Part shown: piece after piece, positions 48,650 to 58,506 of the stretch | How the letters are laid out: every line of letters starts with the position of its first letter | Position numbering within the stretch: the first letter of the stretch is position 1 | DNA from: Citrobacter youngae | GTDB lineage: Bacteria > Pseudomonadota > Gammaproteobacteria > Enterobacterales > Enterobacteriaceae | Assembly (NCBI RefSeq): GCF_003818115.1 | Contig: NZ_RPOI01000008.1 | Coordinates: 248,001-312,000 of the forward strand | DNA: 64,000 nt | Direction: 5' to 3' | Translations under genes and position numbers: made by a program | Notes under the pieces: model-generated | What the model was told of the DNA's origin: nothing | Databases searched by the model: none | Seen by the model: only the letters and a program-made list of their open reading frames with translations

Positions 48650-49770
48650 TGTCATTAGCCTCACAGCTTATCGACTGGCGTCGCGAGCTACATCAGCACC
48701 CGGAGCTGTCCCTCCAGGAAGTGGCGACAACCGCGCGTATTCGTGACTGGTTGCATGCTGCAGATGTCACTTTATTGCCATTCAATTTGAAAACCGGAGT
48801 GGTTGCCGAAATCGGTCAGGGAGAAGATGTCATCGCTCTGCGGGCGGATATCGATGCGCTACCGATAGAAGAAAGCGCCGACGTTCCGTTTCGCTCCCTC
48901 ACACCGGGCGTGATGCATGCCTGCGGGCATGACGTCCATACCAGCGTCATGCTTGGTGCAGCACTGCTGCTTAAACAACAGGAAACAACCTTACCGGGGC
49001 GAGTACGTATTTTGTTTCAACCAGCTGAAGAGAGTTTCGGCGGCGCAAAAACGCTGATCCGCGCCGGAGCGCTGCAAAACGTAGCGGCTATTTTCGGTAT
49101 GCACAATGAGCCCGGTTTGCCGGTGGGCGAATTTGCCACACGCGGCGGTGCGTTCTATGCCAATGTCGATCGCTTTGTGCTGCGTATTACCGGAAAAGGT
49201 GCGCATGCGGCACGCCCACACGAGGGAAAAGATGCCATCCTCCTCGCCAGTCAACTGGTGACGGTATTACAAAGTGTCGCCAGCCGTGAGGTCAATACGC
49301 TGGATTCGGTGGTGCTTAGCGTCACCCGAATTCAGGGGGGAAATACATGGAACGTACTACCGGAATCCGTTGAGCTGGAAGGGACGCTTCGGACACATCG
49401 CGCAGAGGTGCAACAACAGGTTAAATCGCGGGTAAGTGATATTGTCGCTGGGTTTGCCCACGCCTTTGGCGCACAGATCGATGTTATCTGGCACGCGGGG
49501 CCCACGGCCCTGGTCAATGACGCGCACTGGGCCGATATTGCGACCAAAGTAGCCAGACAATCCGGTTACACAACGCATCATGCCGACCTGCATATGGGCG
49601 GGGAGGATTTTGCCGTTTATTTGCAAAATACACCTGGTGCGTTTGTTAGCATCGGTAGTGCCAGTGAATACGGATTACATCATCCGGGATTTAATCCGGA
49701 TGAACGGTTAATTGAACCTGCCGCACACTACTTTGCACATTTAGCAAAAACGGCATTCGCACACCTTTAA
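48649..49770 (+). CDS. M20 amidohydrolase, N-acetylcysteine-type deacetylase
   Basis: 373 residues, M20D zinc/manganese amidohydrolase. Metal-site motifs are MHACGHDVHTSVML, PAEESFGGAKTLIRAGAL, GMHNEPGLPVG and HMGGEDFAVY. The dimerisation domain carries GKGAHAARPHEGKDA. Closest functional parallels are YxeP and YtnL/SndA of Bacillus, which remove the acetyl group from N-acetylcysteine derivatives. It overlaps the preceding gene by one base. Confidence 0.87.
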   Translation: MSLASQLIDWRRELHQHPELSLQEVATTARIRDWLHAADVTLLPFNLKTGVVAEIGQGEDVIALRADIDALPIEESADVPFRSLTPGVMHACGHDVHTSVMLGAALLLKQQETTLPGRVRILFQPAEESFGGAKTLIRAGALQNVAAIFGMHNEPGLPVGEFATRGGAFYANVDRFVLRITGKGAHAARPHEGKDAILLASQLVTVLQSVASREVNTLDSVVLSVTRIQGGNTWNVLPESVELEGTLRTHRAEVQQQVKSRVSDIVAGFAHAFGAQIDVIWHAGPTALVNDAHWADIATKVARQSGYTTHHADLHMGGEDFAVYLQNTPGAFVSIGSASEYGLHHPGFNPDERLIEPAAHYFAHLAKTAFAHL

Positions 49771-49794
49771 TTTACCTGTTGGGTAGGGGTTACT

Positions 49795-51108
49795 ATGGCT
49801 GAAAATCGGCAACTACGGCTCGGAACTATTCTGCATGGCGCATCGGGAAATATGTCCGCATGGCGTCATCCGGCAGCACGTGCTGATGCCAGTATTAATT
49901 TTGATTTTGTCAAAGAGACGGCGCTTATTGCGGAGAAAGGGAAACTTGATTTTATTTTTGTCGCTGACGGTCTGTATATTAATGAAAAATCTATTCCACA
50001 TTTCTTAAATCGCTTTGAGCCGCTGACGGTATTATCTGCGCTGGCAAGCGTTACCTGTCATCTTGGTCTGGTGGGCACGGTTTCAACCTCTTATAGCGAG
50101 CCGTTTACTACTGCGCGACAGTTTGCCAGTCTGGACCATCTTAGCCAGGGCAGGGCCGGATGGAATGTGGTGACATCCCCGCTGGAAGGTTCGGCTAAAA
50201 ACTATTCTCGCGCTCAGCATCCCGAGCATGCCCTGCGTTATCGTATTGCCGATGAATATTTACAGGTAGTGAAAGGACTGTGGGATTCCTGGGAAGACGA
50301 TGCTTTTACCCGTGATAAAACAAGCGGGGAATTTTTTAATCCTCATAAACTGCACACGCTAAACCATCATGGAGATTATTTCCAGGTCGCCGGGCCATTA
50401 AATATTGGGCGTACGCCGCAAGGCCGTCCGATTATTTTTCAGGCAGGCGCATCACACGATGGGAAAAAATTAGCGGCGCAGCATGCGGACGCTATTTTCA
50501 CCCATCAGGAATCGCTGTCTGAAGCCAAAGCATTTTATCAGGATGTCAAAAGTCGGCTTGAAGCTGTCGGACGTCATGTCGATGAGCTGCATATTTTCCA
50601 GGGCGTCAGCATTATTGTTTGCGACAGTGACGCTGACGTAGAGCAACAGTACCAGGCGACCGCTGCACTGGTGTCGATTACCGACGCGCTGAATTACCTG
50701 GGACGCTATTTTGAACATCACGATTTTAGCCAGTACCCGCTGGACGCACCGTTCCCGGATCTTGGCCCCCTCGGGGAAAACAGTTTTCGCAGTACCACTG
50801 ACGAGATCAAGCGCAATGCGCGGGAACGGGGATTAACCCTGCGTCAGGTGGCGCTGGAAGCTGCCAGTCCACGTCCACGTTTTAGCGGAACGCCGGCACA
50901 GGTTGCTGATGGTCTGCAGCAGTGGTTCGAGGAGAAAGCCGCAGACGGTTTCATCATTCAGGGGGGAACGCCAGATACCTTCCCACGGTTTGTCGAACAG
51001 GTTATTCCCGTGCTTCAGGCGCGCGGTTTATTTCGCCACGACTACCCCGGCACGACGCTGCGCGCAAGTCTGGGGCTGGCAACCCCTGCAAATCAATTCA
51101 CACAATAA
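49795..51108 (+). CDS. NtaA/SnaA/DszA-family flavin monooxygenase (YxeK/CmoO-like)
   Basis: 437 residues. LLM protein of the nitrilotriacetate/desulfurisation monooxygenase branch: [80 protein letters not shown]. Bacillus YxeK (about 440 residues) of this branch cleaves N-acetyl-S-(2-succino)cysteine; YtnJ/CmoO oxidises N-acetyl-S-alkylcysteine. Exact substrate cannot be told from sequence. Third gene of the operon. Confidence 0.88.
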   Translation: MAENRQLRLGTILHGASGNMSAWRHPAARADASINFDFVKETALIAEKGKLDFIFVADGLYINEKSIPHFLNRFEPLTVLSALASVTCHLGLVGTVSTSYSEPFTTARQFASLDHLSQGRAGWNVVTSPLEGSAKNYSRAQHPEHALRYRIADEYLQVVKGLWDSWEDDAFTRDKTSGEFFNPHKLHTLNHHGDYFQVAGPLNIGRTPQGRPIIFQAGASHDGKKLAAQHADAIFTHQESLSEAKAFYQDVKSRLEAVGRHVDELHIFQGVSIIVCDSDADVEQQYQATAALVSITDALNYLGRYFEHHDFSQYPLDAPFPDLGPLGENSFRSTTDEIKRNARERGLTLRQVALEAASPRPRFSGTPAQVADGLQQWFEEKAADGFIIQGGTPDTFPRFVEQVIPVLQARGLFRHDYPGTTLRASLGLATPANQFTQ

Positions 51109-51120
51109 GAGAAAAACGCT

Positions 51121-52053
51121 ATGCAGAAAAAATCGCTACTTCTTGCGCTGTCACTGACTTTCAGCGCGACAGTCTGGGCAAATGACGTCACCATCAACGG
51201 TACCGGCGTAAGTCTGGAAGCTAATAAAACACCGATTAACACGGCCAAAAATCCACAGGCGATCGCGCAGTTACCCGCCAACCTGCATCTGGCTGTACCG
51301 GGTAAATTCACGGTCGCTATCGCCGGACTGAGCCAGCCGCCGCTGACTGTATTTGCCGATGATAATAAAACGCTCATCGGCAGTGAGGCAGATATCGCTC
51401 GCCTGGTTGCCGATAGCCTGGGGCTGGAGCTGAATGTCGTACCCACGTCATGGGAAGACTGGCCGCTGGGCGTAGCTTCCGGCAAATATGATGCCGCGAT
51501 CAGCAATATTACCGTCACCAAAGCACGCAAAGAAAAATTCGATTTTGCGACGTATCGGAAAGATTCCCTTGGCTTTTACGTCAAAACCGGCAGCAAGCTG
51601 AAGAAAATAGAGCAGGCGGAAGATATTGCCGGTCTGCGTATCATCGTCGGCTCAGGGACGAACCAGGAAGCCATTCTGTTGGCGTGGAACGAAGAGAATC
51701 TGAAGAAAGGATTAAAACCGTTTACGCCGGTGTATACCAAAGATGATGCTGCTCAGACGTTAGCTCTACAGTCAGGTCGTGCAGATGCTTACTTTGGTCC
51801 GAATGTCATTGGGGCCTGGAAAGCTGCCCTCAACGGCAAAACGCAACTGGTGGGCAGCGTTGATGGCGGTTGGCCAAAAGCCGCACATATTGCCGTCACG
51901 CTGAAAAAAGATAGTGGTCTGGTGCTGCCGGTGCAAACAGCTCTCAACGGTGTGATCGGCAATGGCGACTATGACAAGGTGCTGAACCGCTGGGGGGAAG
52001 GGGTAGAACGTATCCCACAATCTGAAGTTAACCCGGCCGGTTTAGGCGACTAA
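51121..52053 (+). CDS. ABC transporter amino-acid-binding protein (cystine/S-substituted cysteine type)
   Basis: 310 residues. Sec signal peptide MQKKSLLLALSLTFSATVWA. The mature part is a family-3 solute-binding protein: KTLIGSEADIARLVADSLGL, GKYDAAISNITVTKARKEKF, IVGSGTNQEAILLAWNEENL. This family binds polar amino acids, including cystine and cysteine thioethers in the Tcy/Yxe systems. With the permease and ATPase downstream it forms a complete importer. Confidence 0.9.
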   Translation: MQKKSLLLALSLTFSATVWANDVTINGTGVSLEANKTPINTAKNPQAIAQLPANLHLAVPGKFTVAIAGLSQPPLTVFADDNKTLIGSEADIARLVADSLGLELNVVPTSWEDWPLGVASGKYDAAISNITVTKARKEKFDFATYRKDSLGFYVKTGSKLKKIEQAEDIAGLRIIVGSGTNQEAILLAWNEENLKKGLKPFTPVYTKDDAAQTLALQSGRADAYFGPNVIGAWKAALNGKTQLVGSVDGGWPKAAHIAVTLKKDSGLVLPVQTALNGVIGNGDYDKVLNRWGEGVERIPQSEVNPAGLGD

Positions 52054-52063
52054 GGAGGTCAAT

Positions 52064-52573
52064 GTGAGCGATCAATTCCGCGTTGTCTCGCCCGAAGCCA
52101 TTGAGCTACAGCCGATCCTCAGCGGACTGTTTGGTGAGTACGCCGCCCGCTATGGTGATTATTTTTCTCGTGATGCTGAAGTGGAGCTAACCGAATGGTA
52201 TCTGGCTCCACAGGGGATCTTTGTGGTGCTGGAGCGCAACGGCGAAATTATCGCCACCGGGGCTTATAAACCCTATGACAAAGACACCGCTGAAATTAAG
52301 CGTATCTGGACTAAAAGCAACCTGCGTAAGCAGGGGCTGGCAGCGTACGTGGTGCAGGAACTGGAGCGCCGGGCATTACTGGCGGGCTATAGCCGTATCT
52401 ATCTGACCACGGGCTTTCGCCAGCCAGAGGCCGTCCGACTTTATTTGAGTCAGGGATACGATCCACAGTTCGATACCACACGTAACCCAGAAGAGTACAG
52501 CCAGCCGCCCTTTGATGGGAGGCTGCGCTTCACCAAACTGTTGACTATCGCAGGTCAGGCCAAAATTGCCTGA
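52064..52573 (+). CDS. GNAT N-acetyltransferase (SnaA/YxeL-like)
   Basis: 169 residues from a GTG start with a perfect AAGGAGG eight bases upstream. GNAT fold with acetyl-CoA loop IWTKSNLRKQGLAAYVVQEL and FRQPEAVRLYLSQGYDPQF. In the Bacillus systems the GNAT acetylates the amino group of the imported S-substituted cysteine so that the monooxygenase can act. Its position inside the transporter genes supports the same role here. Confidence 0.85.
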   Translation: MSDQFRVVSPEAIELQPILSGLFGEYAARYGDYFSRDAEVELTEWYLAPQGIFVVLERNGEIIATGAYKPYDKDTAEIKRIWTKSNLRKQGLAAYVVQELERRALLAGYSRIYLTTGFRQPEAVRLYLSQGYDPQFDTTRNPEEYSQPPFDGRLRFTKLLTIAGQAKIA

Positions 52574-52582
52574 GGAGAGAAG

Positions 52583-53509
52583 ATGAAAACGACTGCAACC
52601 ATCAAAGTCGTCCCGGCACGTTATCCGATGCGCACCGTAGGGGCGATTATTGCCCTGTTTGTGCTGGCGGCGATTATTCAGTCTGTCGCGTTTAATCCGC
52701 GCTGGGAATGGGGTGTGTTTGCCCGCTGGTTCTTCGACCCGGTTATCTTGTCTGGACTTGGGCAAACGCTGTTGTTGACGCTCATTGGGACATTACTGAG
52801 CGTGGTATTTGGTGGGTTGCTGGCGCTGGCCAGACTCTCATCATCCTGGCTGCTAAACAGCCTGGCGTGGGGATACATCTGGTTGTTTCGTTCACTCCCG
52901 TTGATTGTGGTGTTGATCATTTTGTACAACTTCTCCTATTTGTACGACACGCTGGCGATCGGCATACCCTTCACTGCTATCCAGTGGGGCAGCTTTGAGA
53001 CTATTAATGTCCTTGGACAGTTTTCCACTGCAGTTGTTGGCCTGACGCTGGTGCAAAGTGCTTATACCGCAGAAATTATTCGCGGCGGGTTTCTTGGGGT
53101 TGATCATGGTCAGTACGAAGCCGCAGCCGCGCTGGGATTACCTGCCTGGCGCCGCACGCTGCGCATAATCCTGCCACAGGCGTTACGCACCATTTTGCCC
53201 GCCGGGTTCAATGAAATTATCAGCCTGGCGAAAGGTACGGCGATGGTTTATGTGCTGGCGATGCCGGAACTGTTCTACACCATCCAGATGATCTACAACC
53301 GCACCCAGGAAGTGATTCCGCTGCTGATGGTTGGAGCCGTGTGGTATCTGGTGATCACCAGCGTTTTGTCATTAATTCAGCATCTGGTTGAACGCGCGCT
53401 GGCACGCAGTGAAAGACGATCCGCTATTAACACCGCCAGGGTGAGTCGCTCGGCTAAACGTCGTCGCCAGGTTCCACAGCAGGAGGCTATCCATGTCCCA
53501 CTCGCCTGA
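52583..53509 (+). CDS. ABC transporter permease, polar amino-acid family
   Basis: 308 residues, about six hydrophobic helices. HisM-like signature: [20 protein letters not shown], the EAA loop [21 protein letters not shown], then [20 protein letters not shown]. It probably works as a homodimer, as only one permease gene is present. Its 3' end overlaps the ATPase gene by 17 bases. Confidence 0.92.
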   Translation: MKTTATIKVVPARYPMRTVGAIIALFVLAAIIQSVAFNPRWEWGVFARWFFDPVILSGLGQTLLLTLIGTLLSVVFGGLLALARLSSSWLLNSLAWGYIWLFRSLPLIVVLIILYNFSYLYDTLAIGIPFTAIQWGSFETINVLGQFSTAVVGLTLVQSAYTAEIIRGGFLGVDHGQYEAAAALGLPAWRRTLRIILPQALRTILPAGFNEIISLAKGTAMVYVLAMPELFYTIQMIYNRTQEVIPLLMVGAVWYLVITSVLSLIQHLVERALARSERRSAINTARVSRSAKRRRQVPQQEAIHVPLA

Positions 53510-54266
53510 AGGTCATATTTCCATTACCGGCGTCAGCAAATATTTTGGTCGCCATAAGGCGCTGGATAACGTATCGCTGGAGATCCCACCCGGTACGGTC
53601 ACGGTCATTCTCGGGCCTTCCGGTTCAGGTAAATCAACGCTATTGCGGGCGATTAATCATCTGGAGCGTGTCGATGAGGGGTTTATTCAGATTGACGGTG
53701 ATTATATTGGCTATCGCCTTCAGGGAGACCGGTTGTATGAACTAAAAGAGGCAGAAATCCTGCGCCAGCGCATTAATGTGGGCTACGTATTTCAGAACTT
53801 TAACCTGTTCCCGCATTTAACGGTGCTGGAGAACCTGATTGAAGCGCCAATAGCCCACGGGCTGGCATCGCGTAAAGCCGCTAGCGAACGGGCATTAACT
53901 CTGCTTGATGCGGTTGGGCTGCGAAATAAAGCCGATGCCTGGTCGCGTCACTTGTCCGGCGGACAGCAGCAGCGAATCGCCATTGCCCGCGCGCTGGCGT
54001 TAAATCCGCGCGTGATGCTGTTTGATGAGCCGACGTCCGCACTCGATCCTGAACTGGTGGGCGAAGTGCTGGATGTGATTAAGTCACTGGCACAGTCGGG
54101 AACCACGTTGGTGGTGGTGACGCATGAAATCGGTTTTGCCCGGGAGGTGGCCGATCAGGTGGTATTTATGGTTGACGGCAAAATCGTCGAGCAGGGTAGC
54201 AGCGAACAGGTGCTAAATTATCCGCGCCACACGCGCACGCAGCAGTTTTTGTCGAAAGTTCTGTAA
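53493..54266 (+). CDS. ABC transporter ATP-binding subunit, polar amino-acid family
   Basis: 257 residues. Walker [17 protein letters not shown]-loop [14 protein letters not shown], signature [15 protein letters not shown], Walker [15 protein letters not shown], switch His in VVTHEIGFA. GlnQ/HisP-like importer ATPase. Last gene of the operon, overlapping the permease by 17 bases. Confidence 0.94.
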   Translation: MSHSPEGHISITGVSKYFGRHKALDNVSLEIPPGTVTVILGPSGSGKSTLLRAINHLERVDEGFIQIDGDYIGYRLQGDRLYELKEAEILRQRINVGYVFQNFNLFPHLTVLENLIEAPIAHGLASRKAASERALTLLDAVGLRNKADAWSRHLSGGQQQRIAIARALALNPRVMLFDEPTSALDPELVGEVLDVIKSLAQSGTTLVVVTHEIGFAREVADQVVFMVDGKIVEQGSSEQVLNYPRHTRTQQFLSKVL

Positions 54267-54283
54267 ATACGCGGAAAAAATGT

Positions 54284-54305
54284 TGCGGCACAAGGCTGTG
54301 CCGCA
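54284..54305 (-). terminator. Terminator of the MDR oxidoreductase gene
   Basis: Perfect nine-pair stem TGCGGCACA / TGTGCCGCA with loop AGGC. On the minus strand it is followed by ACATTTTTTCC. It lies 6 bases past the stop at 54312 and may also end the operon on the plus strand. Confidence 0.8.
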
Positions 54306-54311
54306 CAGCGA

Positions 54312-55301
54312 TTACAGGGTAACGACGATTTTGCCTACCTGACCGTTGGCCTCCATATACTGGTGGGCCTTAGCGATGTCATCAAACGCAAAGGTTTTAT
54401 CAATCAGTGGCTTGAGTTGTCCCGATTGCAATCCTTCAAAGATGAAACGTTTAGCTCGTGCCAGTTTTTCAGCATCAGTGGTGATTTCGAAAAGCTCATA
54501 GCCGCGGAAGGTCAGATGACGGCCAAGGATCTCAATCACCGGGATCGACAGATCGCGACCGTCCAGCGAACCGTACTGGAAAAATAACCCTCCGGCGGGC
54601 ATTATCTGGGCTATTTTCGCCACACCGGGGCCGCCGACCGGGTCGAAGACCACGCGGGTACCTTTGCCATCGGTTATACGATTAATTTCCACGACCAGAT
54701 CCTGCTCCTGACTGGCGATAACCTCTGCCGCGCCAAGTTGTAGAAGCTGGGCGCGCTTCTCACTGGTGCGCGTCATCGCAATCGGTTTTGCCCCGAGCAT
54801 ATTGGCTATCTGTATCGCTGCCAGCCCGACACTGCTGGACGCGGCATTGATCAGCACGTTATCGCCAGGCCCGATATTGGCATATTCGACCAGCGCGCCA
54901 AAAGCCGTCACATACATCATCCAACTGGCGGCGGCCTCGGCAAAGCTCAGGTTTTCAGGATGTTTGACGACCGCATGAACAGGCGCATTGACGATTTCGC
55001 CATACATACCGTACTCATGAAAGCTGAATGCCGGAATGACGCTCACGCTATCGCCTGGTGCGAACTCGTGCACATTGTCACCGACGGCTTCAACAATGCC
55101 GGAGGCTTCATAGCCCAGGCGAGCAGGAAAATTGGGTTGGTAAATATACTGTCCGGTACGGTACATAATTTCCGCCCGGTTAATACCTATTGCGCGAACG
55201 CGGATCTGAACATCGTTTTCAAGCGGAGCCGGGGTCTGAATATCCTGAATATTCAGCACATCAGCGCCACCTGTTTGATTGAAAACCACGACTTTAGACA
55301 T
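54312..55301 (-). CDS. Zinc-independent medium-chain (quinone-oxidoreductase-like) reductase
   Basis: 329 residues from the ATG at 55301 (MSKVVVFNQTGGADVLN) with GAGGT upstream; the 29-residue extension has no family match. MDR family without catalytic zinc ligands; Rossmann region NVLINAASSSVGLAAIQIAN; NADPH-dependent quinone or enone reduction is the family reaction. Substrate unknown. Located directly downstream of a LysR gene on the same strand. Confidence 0.88.
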   Translation of the reverse strand: MSKVVVFNQTGGADVLNIQDIQTPAPLENDVQIRVRAIGINRAEIMYRTGQYIYQPNFPARLGYEASGIVEAVGDNVHEFAPGDSVSVIPAFSFHEYGMYGEIVNAPVHAVVKHPENLSFAEAAASWMMYVTAFGALVEYANIGPGDNVLINAASSSVGLAAIQIANMLGAKPIAMTRTSEKRAQLLQLGAAEVIASQEQDLVVEINRITDGKGTRVVFDPVGGPGVAKIAQIMPAGGLFFQYGSLDGRDLSIPVIEILGRHLTFRGYELFEITTDAEKLARAKRFIFEGLQSGQLKPLIDKTFAFDDIAKAHQYMEANGQVGKIVVTL

Positions 55302-55390
55302 AGCGGACCTCGGTAAATTGTTCTGACTTGAGTCCGCACAATGTATCGGTTCCGGTGGGGGCGAAAAACCGCCGTTATGGAACTTCACTA

Positions 55391-56320
55391 TTACTCAGAT
55401 TGTAATAATCCCTGCAGGCGCGGTTTTTGCTCGTTAAAAAGCGCACACAGCCAGTCAATAAACACCCGCACGCGCGGGGCAAGATGACGTCTGTCCGGGT
55501 AGAGCACGGAAACGGGTTTAGCTTCCCCCGCATAGTCAGCCAGCACCTCAACGAGCTGGCCCGACTCGAGGTAGGGTGCCAGTACGGCGTGAACCCCGTG
55601 TATGATCCCCAATCCTGATAAACAACCTGTTAGCAGAATGTCGGAGTTGTCTACGCTCATTCGGCTTGCTGGTATGATAGATACCGTTTTCCCTTCGTTG
55701 ATGAAGGACCACTCCAGCGCGTCACGATGACGTTCGCTAAAGAAGTTGAGTGCCTGATGCTGAGCCAAATCATCCGGTGTCTGTGGGATGCCCCGTATAG
55801 CCAGATAATCTGCGGACGCACAGGTCACCATTTTTACCTCGCCAAGTCGTCGGGATATCAGCGAGGAGTCCTGCAACTCGCCAATGCGGATCATGCAGTC
55901 GATCCCCTCCGCAAGCAGATCAATTTTGCGGTCAGTGGAGGTGAGTACAATCTCAATGTCCGGATAGCGTGACTGAAAGTTGCTTAGCGCAGGGACTATA
56001 ATCGAGTGAGCCAACGACAGTGGAGCATTGATCCTGAGCTTTCCACGTGGAGGCCGTGTCGGTGAGAAAGAGGCCATGATGTCATCCACGTCACCAAGCA
56101 GTACTTTGGTTCGTTGGTAAAATGCGTCACCTTCTTCGGTCAGGGTAACCTTCCGCGTCGTTCGGTTCAGGAGTTTCGTCCCCAGATCGTCCTCAAGATG
56201 CTGAATTGCTTTCGTCACCGCGGGGCGGTGCAGGTGCAGCACATCGGCAGCTTTGGCGAATCCACCTTGCTCAACAACCTGTACAAAAATGTTCATATAT
56301 TCAAACATACTGGAACGCAT
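55391..56320 (-). CDS. LysR-family transcriptional regulator
   Basis: 309 residues. N-terminal helix-turn-helix (VEQGGFAKAADVLHLHRPAV, TKAIQHLEDDLGTKLLNR), then a ligand-binding domain of the CrgA/DsdC-like sort (RGKLRINAPLSLAHSIIVPA; ADYLAIRGIPQTPDDL). GGGGGAG precedes the ATG. It is upstream of the MDR reductase on the same strand and divergent from the disrupted GST gene, and may control either. Confidence 0.9.
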   Translation of the reverse strand: MRSSMFEYMNIFVQVVEQGGFAKAADVLHLHRPAVTKAIQHLEDDLGTKLLNRTTRKVTLTEEGDAFYQRTKVLLGDVDDIMASFSPTRPPRGKLRINAPLSLAHSIIVPALSNFQSRYPDIEIVLTSTDRKIDLLAEGIDCMIRIGELQDSSLISRRLGEVKMVTCASADYLAIRGIPQTPDDLAQHQALNFFSERHRDALEWSFINEGKTVSIIPASRMSVDNSDILLTGCLSGLGIIHGVHAVLAPYLESGQLVEVLADYAGEAKPVSVLYPDRRHLAPRVRVFIDWLCALFNEQKPRLQGLLQSE

Positions 56321-56432
56321 TGCTTATTCTCCCCCGGTATTCGACCATTGTTATTATGAAAGTAATAATCATGTCTGCATAGGTTGCCGAATGCTGCTCT
56401 ACACTTAGGGTTTTAACATTGAGGGTTGCAGC

Positions 56433-57050
56433 ATGATGAAAGTCTATGGGGTACCGGGCTAGGGATCGGCCATCAGTGAAGTGATGCTCACACTGGCGGA
56501 GATCCCTTACACGTTTATTAATGTGGACGGCTTTGACAGTGACGGCCCTTCGCGGGAGTTACTTAAAAAAATGAATCCGCTGTGCCAGATTCCAACGCTC
56601 AGGATGGAAAATGGCGACATTATGACTGAAACGGCGGCTATTGCGCTGATGATTCTTGATCGCAGGCCCGATCTGGCCCCGCCTGTCGGACATGTGGAAC
56701 GTCAACAATTTCAGCGCCTGCTGATATGGCTGGTGGCAAATGTCTATCCCACGTTTACCTATGCTGATTATCCTGAACGCTGGACGCCAGATGCTCCGGC
56801 GCAGTTGAAAAAGAACTGTATTGAGTACCGTAAATCGCTTTATATGTGGCTGAACGACCAGCTAAGCGCCGAACCGTACGCGTTTGGCGATCAGCTCACG
56901 TTGCTGGACGTTTATATTGCCGTTATGCGCACCTGGGGGCCTGGACATGACTGGTTCCAGGATAATACGCCTAATATTAGCGCCATCGCGGACGCGGTTT
57001 GTCAAATCCCGCGGCTGCGTACTGTCCTGAAAAACAATAAGATTATTTGA
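56433..57050 (+). pseudogene. Glutathione S-transferase gene broken by an amber codon
   Basis: The frame opens with tandem ATGs at 56433 (MMKVYGVPG), meets a TAG at 56460-56462, and continues without further stops for 196 codons as a GST: GSAISEVMLTLAEIPYTFIN, NPLCQIPTLRMENGDIMTET (the glutathione-site cis-Pro), and QLTLLDVYIAVMRTWGPGHD. The stop falls where related proteins carry Trp in a GWGS motif, so a TGG to TAG change is likely. Restart at the ATG at 56481 would remove the first beta strand with catalytic residues. Readthrough by a suppressor is possible but not indicated. Confidence 0.8.
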
Positions 57051-57059
57051 ATAAAAAAA

Positions 57060-57094
57060 CGCTGTTCCGCAGGAGTGCAATTCCCGGAACAGCG
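57060..57094 (-). terminator. Terminator of the MFS/dehydratase operon
   Basis: Perfect ten-pair stem CGCTGTTCCG / CGGAACAGCG with a 15-base loop. On the minus strand it is followed by seven Ts. Confidence 0.85.
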
Positions 57095-57122
57095 GGCGAA
57101 CTATCATCGCCATAAGTTTAAA

Positions 57123-58433
57123 TTACGCAGCAGAAGGCGTCAGCGTAATACGATCCAACGGACCCACGATAAACAGATAAGAAATCAGGCCAATCAGCCC
57201 CATCGAACCGACGTACAGAATGGCGTAATCAAATGACTGGGTATTTGCCAGAATCACACCGATCACCAGCGGCGTAATGATACTTGCCATATTGCCGCAC
57301 ATATTGAATACGCCGCCTGCAATGCCAAGCACTTCTTTTGGCGAGGTATCGCTGAGAACGCACCATCCCAGATTGCCAAAGCCTTTGGCGAAAAACGCCA
57401 GGCTCATCGCGGCGATAACCACAAACTCTGACGAGGTGTAATTCGCGATAACGATGACGCAGGAAAGTAGCATTCCACAGATCACCGGCAGCTTACGGGC
57501 AATCGTCAAGCTGTAGCCGCGTTTTAGTAGCCAGTCGGAGAACACGCCGCCTAATAATCCACCGATAAAACCGGCAATGGCAGGGATACTGGCGACAAAT
57601 CCCACTTTGAGGATCGACATTCCTTTAGCCTGATACAGATAAGTAGGGAACCAGGTCAGGAAGAACCAGGTAATGGATGTCACGCAGAACTGTCCGATAT
57701 AAACGCCAATCATCATGCGATTGACGCAGACGCTCTTAATTTGTGTAAAGGTTATTTTCTGCGGCTCTTTTTTATTGCCCAGCGACGGTTCGCCACCGCC
57801 TTCCCGGATATAGTCAATTTCCTGTTGGTTTACCTTCGGATGATGCATGGGATCCCTGACTTTGACCAGCCAGAAGATGCCAAGAATAACGCCAATAGCC
57901 CCAATGTAATAAAAAACAAAGTGCCAGCTCAGATTATGCAAAATAATCGTCATGAGCGGCGTAATAATCCCTAACGAGATATATTGCGCGGCCTGATAAA
58001 CTGAGGTGACAAAGCCTCGCTCGTTATTCGGAAACCACTGCACGCTTAATCGGCTGTTGGCCGGAAAGGCCGGAGCTTCAATGGCACCCATCAGTAATCG
58101 TAAGATAATCAATACGACAAGCGGACTGGCGTACAGATAAATGGTGCCCTGGAACATGGTCACCAGCGACCAGCCAATCAGGGCGCATCCGTATACCAGA
58201 CGAGAACCATAGCGATCCAGTAGCCAGCCGCCGGGCAGTTGCATAATGACATAAGAAATACCGAAAGCAGAAAAGGCCAGCCCCATTGCTTCAGGATCAA
58301 AACCTAATTCTTTGCTCATTATTGGAGCCACCACGGATAACGTCGCACGATCGGCGTAATTAAATACGGTAGCAAGAAACAGAAATATCAAAATGCCGTA
58401 ACGCACTTTTGTGCGCTTTATTATTGTGTTCAT
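57123..58433 (-). CDS. MFS hexarate/hexuronate transporter (ACS family, GudP-like)
   Basis: 436 residues, twelve hydrophobic helices, anion:cation symporter branch. YADRATLSVVAPIMSKELGF after helix 1 and GGWLLDRYGSRLVYGCALIG (motif A) are typical of GudP/GarP/ExuT-type sugar-acid importers. The ATG at 58433 has AAGGAG six bases upstream; the GTG one codon earlier is too close. It follows the dehydratase gene on the same strand and probably imports its substrate (talarate or galactarate). Confidence 0.9.
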   Translation of the reverse strand: MNTIIKRTKVRYGILIFLFLATVFNYADRATLSVVAPIMSKELGFDPEAMGLAFSAFGISYVIMQLPGGWLLDRYGSRLVYGCALIGWSLVTMFQGTIYLYASPLVVLIILRLLMGAIEAPAFPANSRLSVQWFPNNERGFVTSVYQAAQYISLGIITPLMTIILHNLSWHFVFYYIGAIGVILGIFWLVKVRDPMHHPKVNQQEIDYIREGGGEPSLGNKKEPQKITFTQIKSVCVNRMMIGVYIGQFCVTSITWFFLTWFPTYLYQAKGMSILKVGFVASIPAIAGFIGGLLGGVFSDWLLKRGYSLTIARKLPVICGMLLSCVIVIANYTSSEFVVIAAMSLAFFAKGFGNLGWCVLSDTSPKEVLGIAGGVFNMCGNMASIITPLVIGVILANTQSFDYAILYVGSMGLIGLISYLFIVGPLDRITLTPSAA

Positions 58434-58506
58434 CACCCACTCCTTTCATAAGGTTGAGAGCGTTTCTGTAGGGAAGAGGGCGGGTATTACTTACCCGCCA
58501 AATAAA

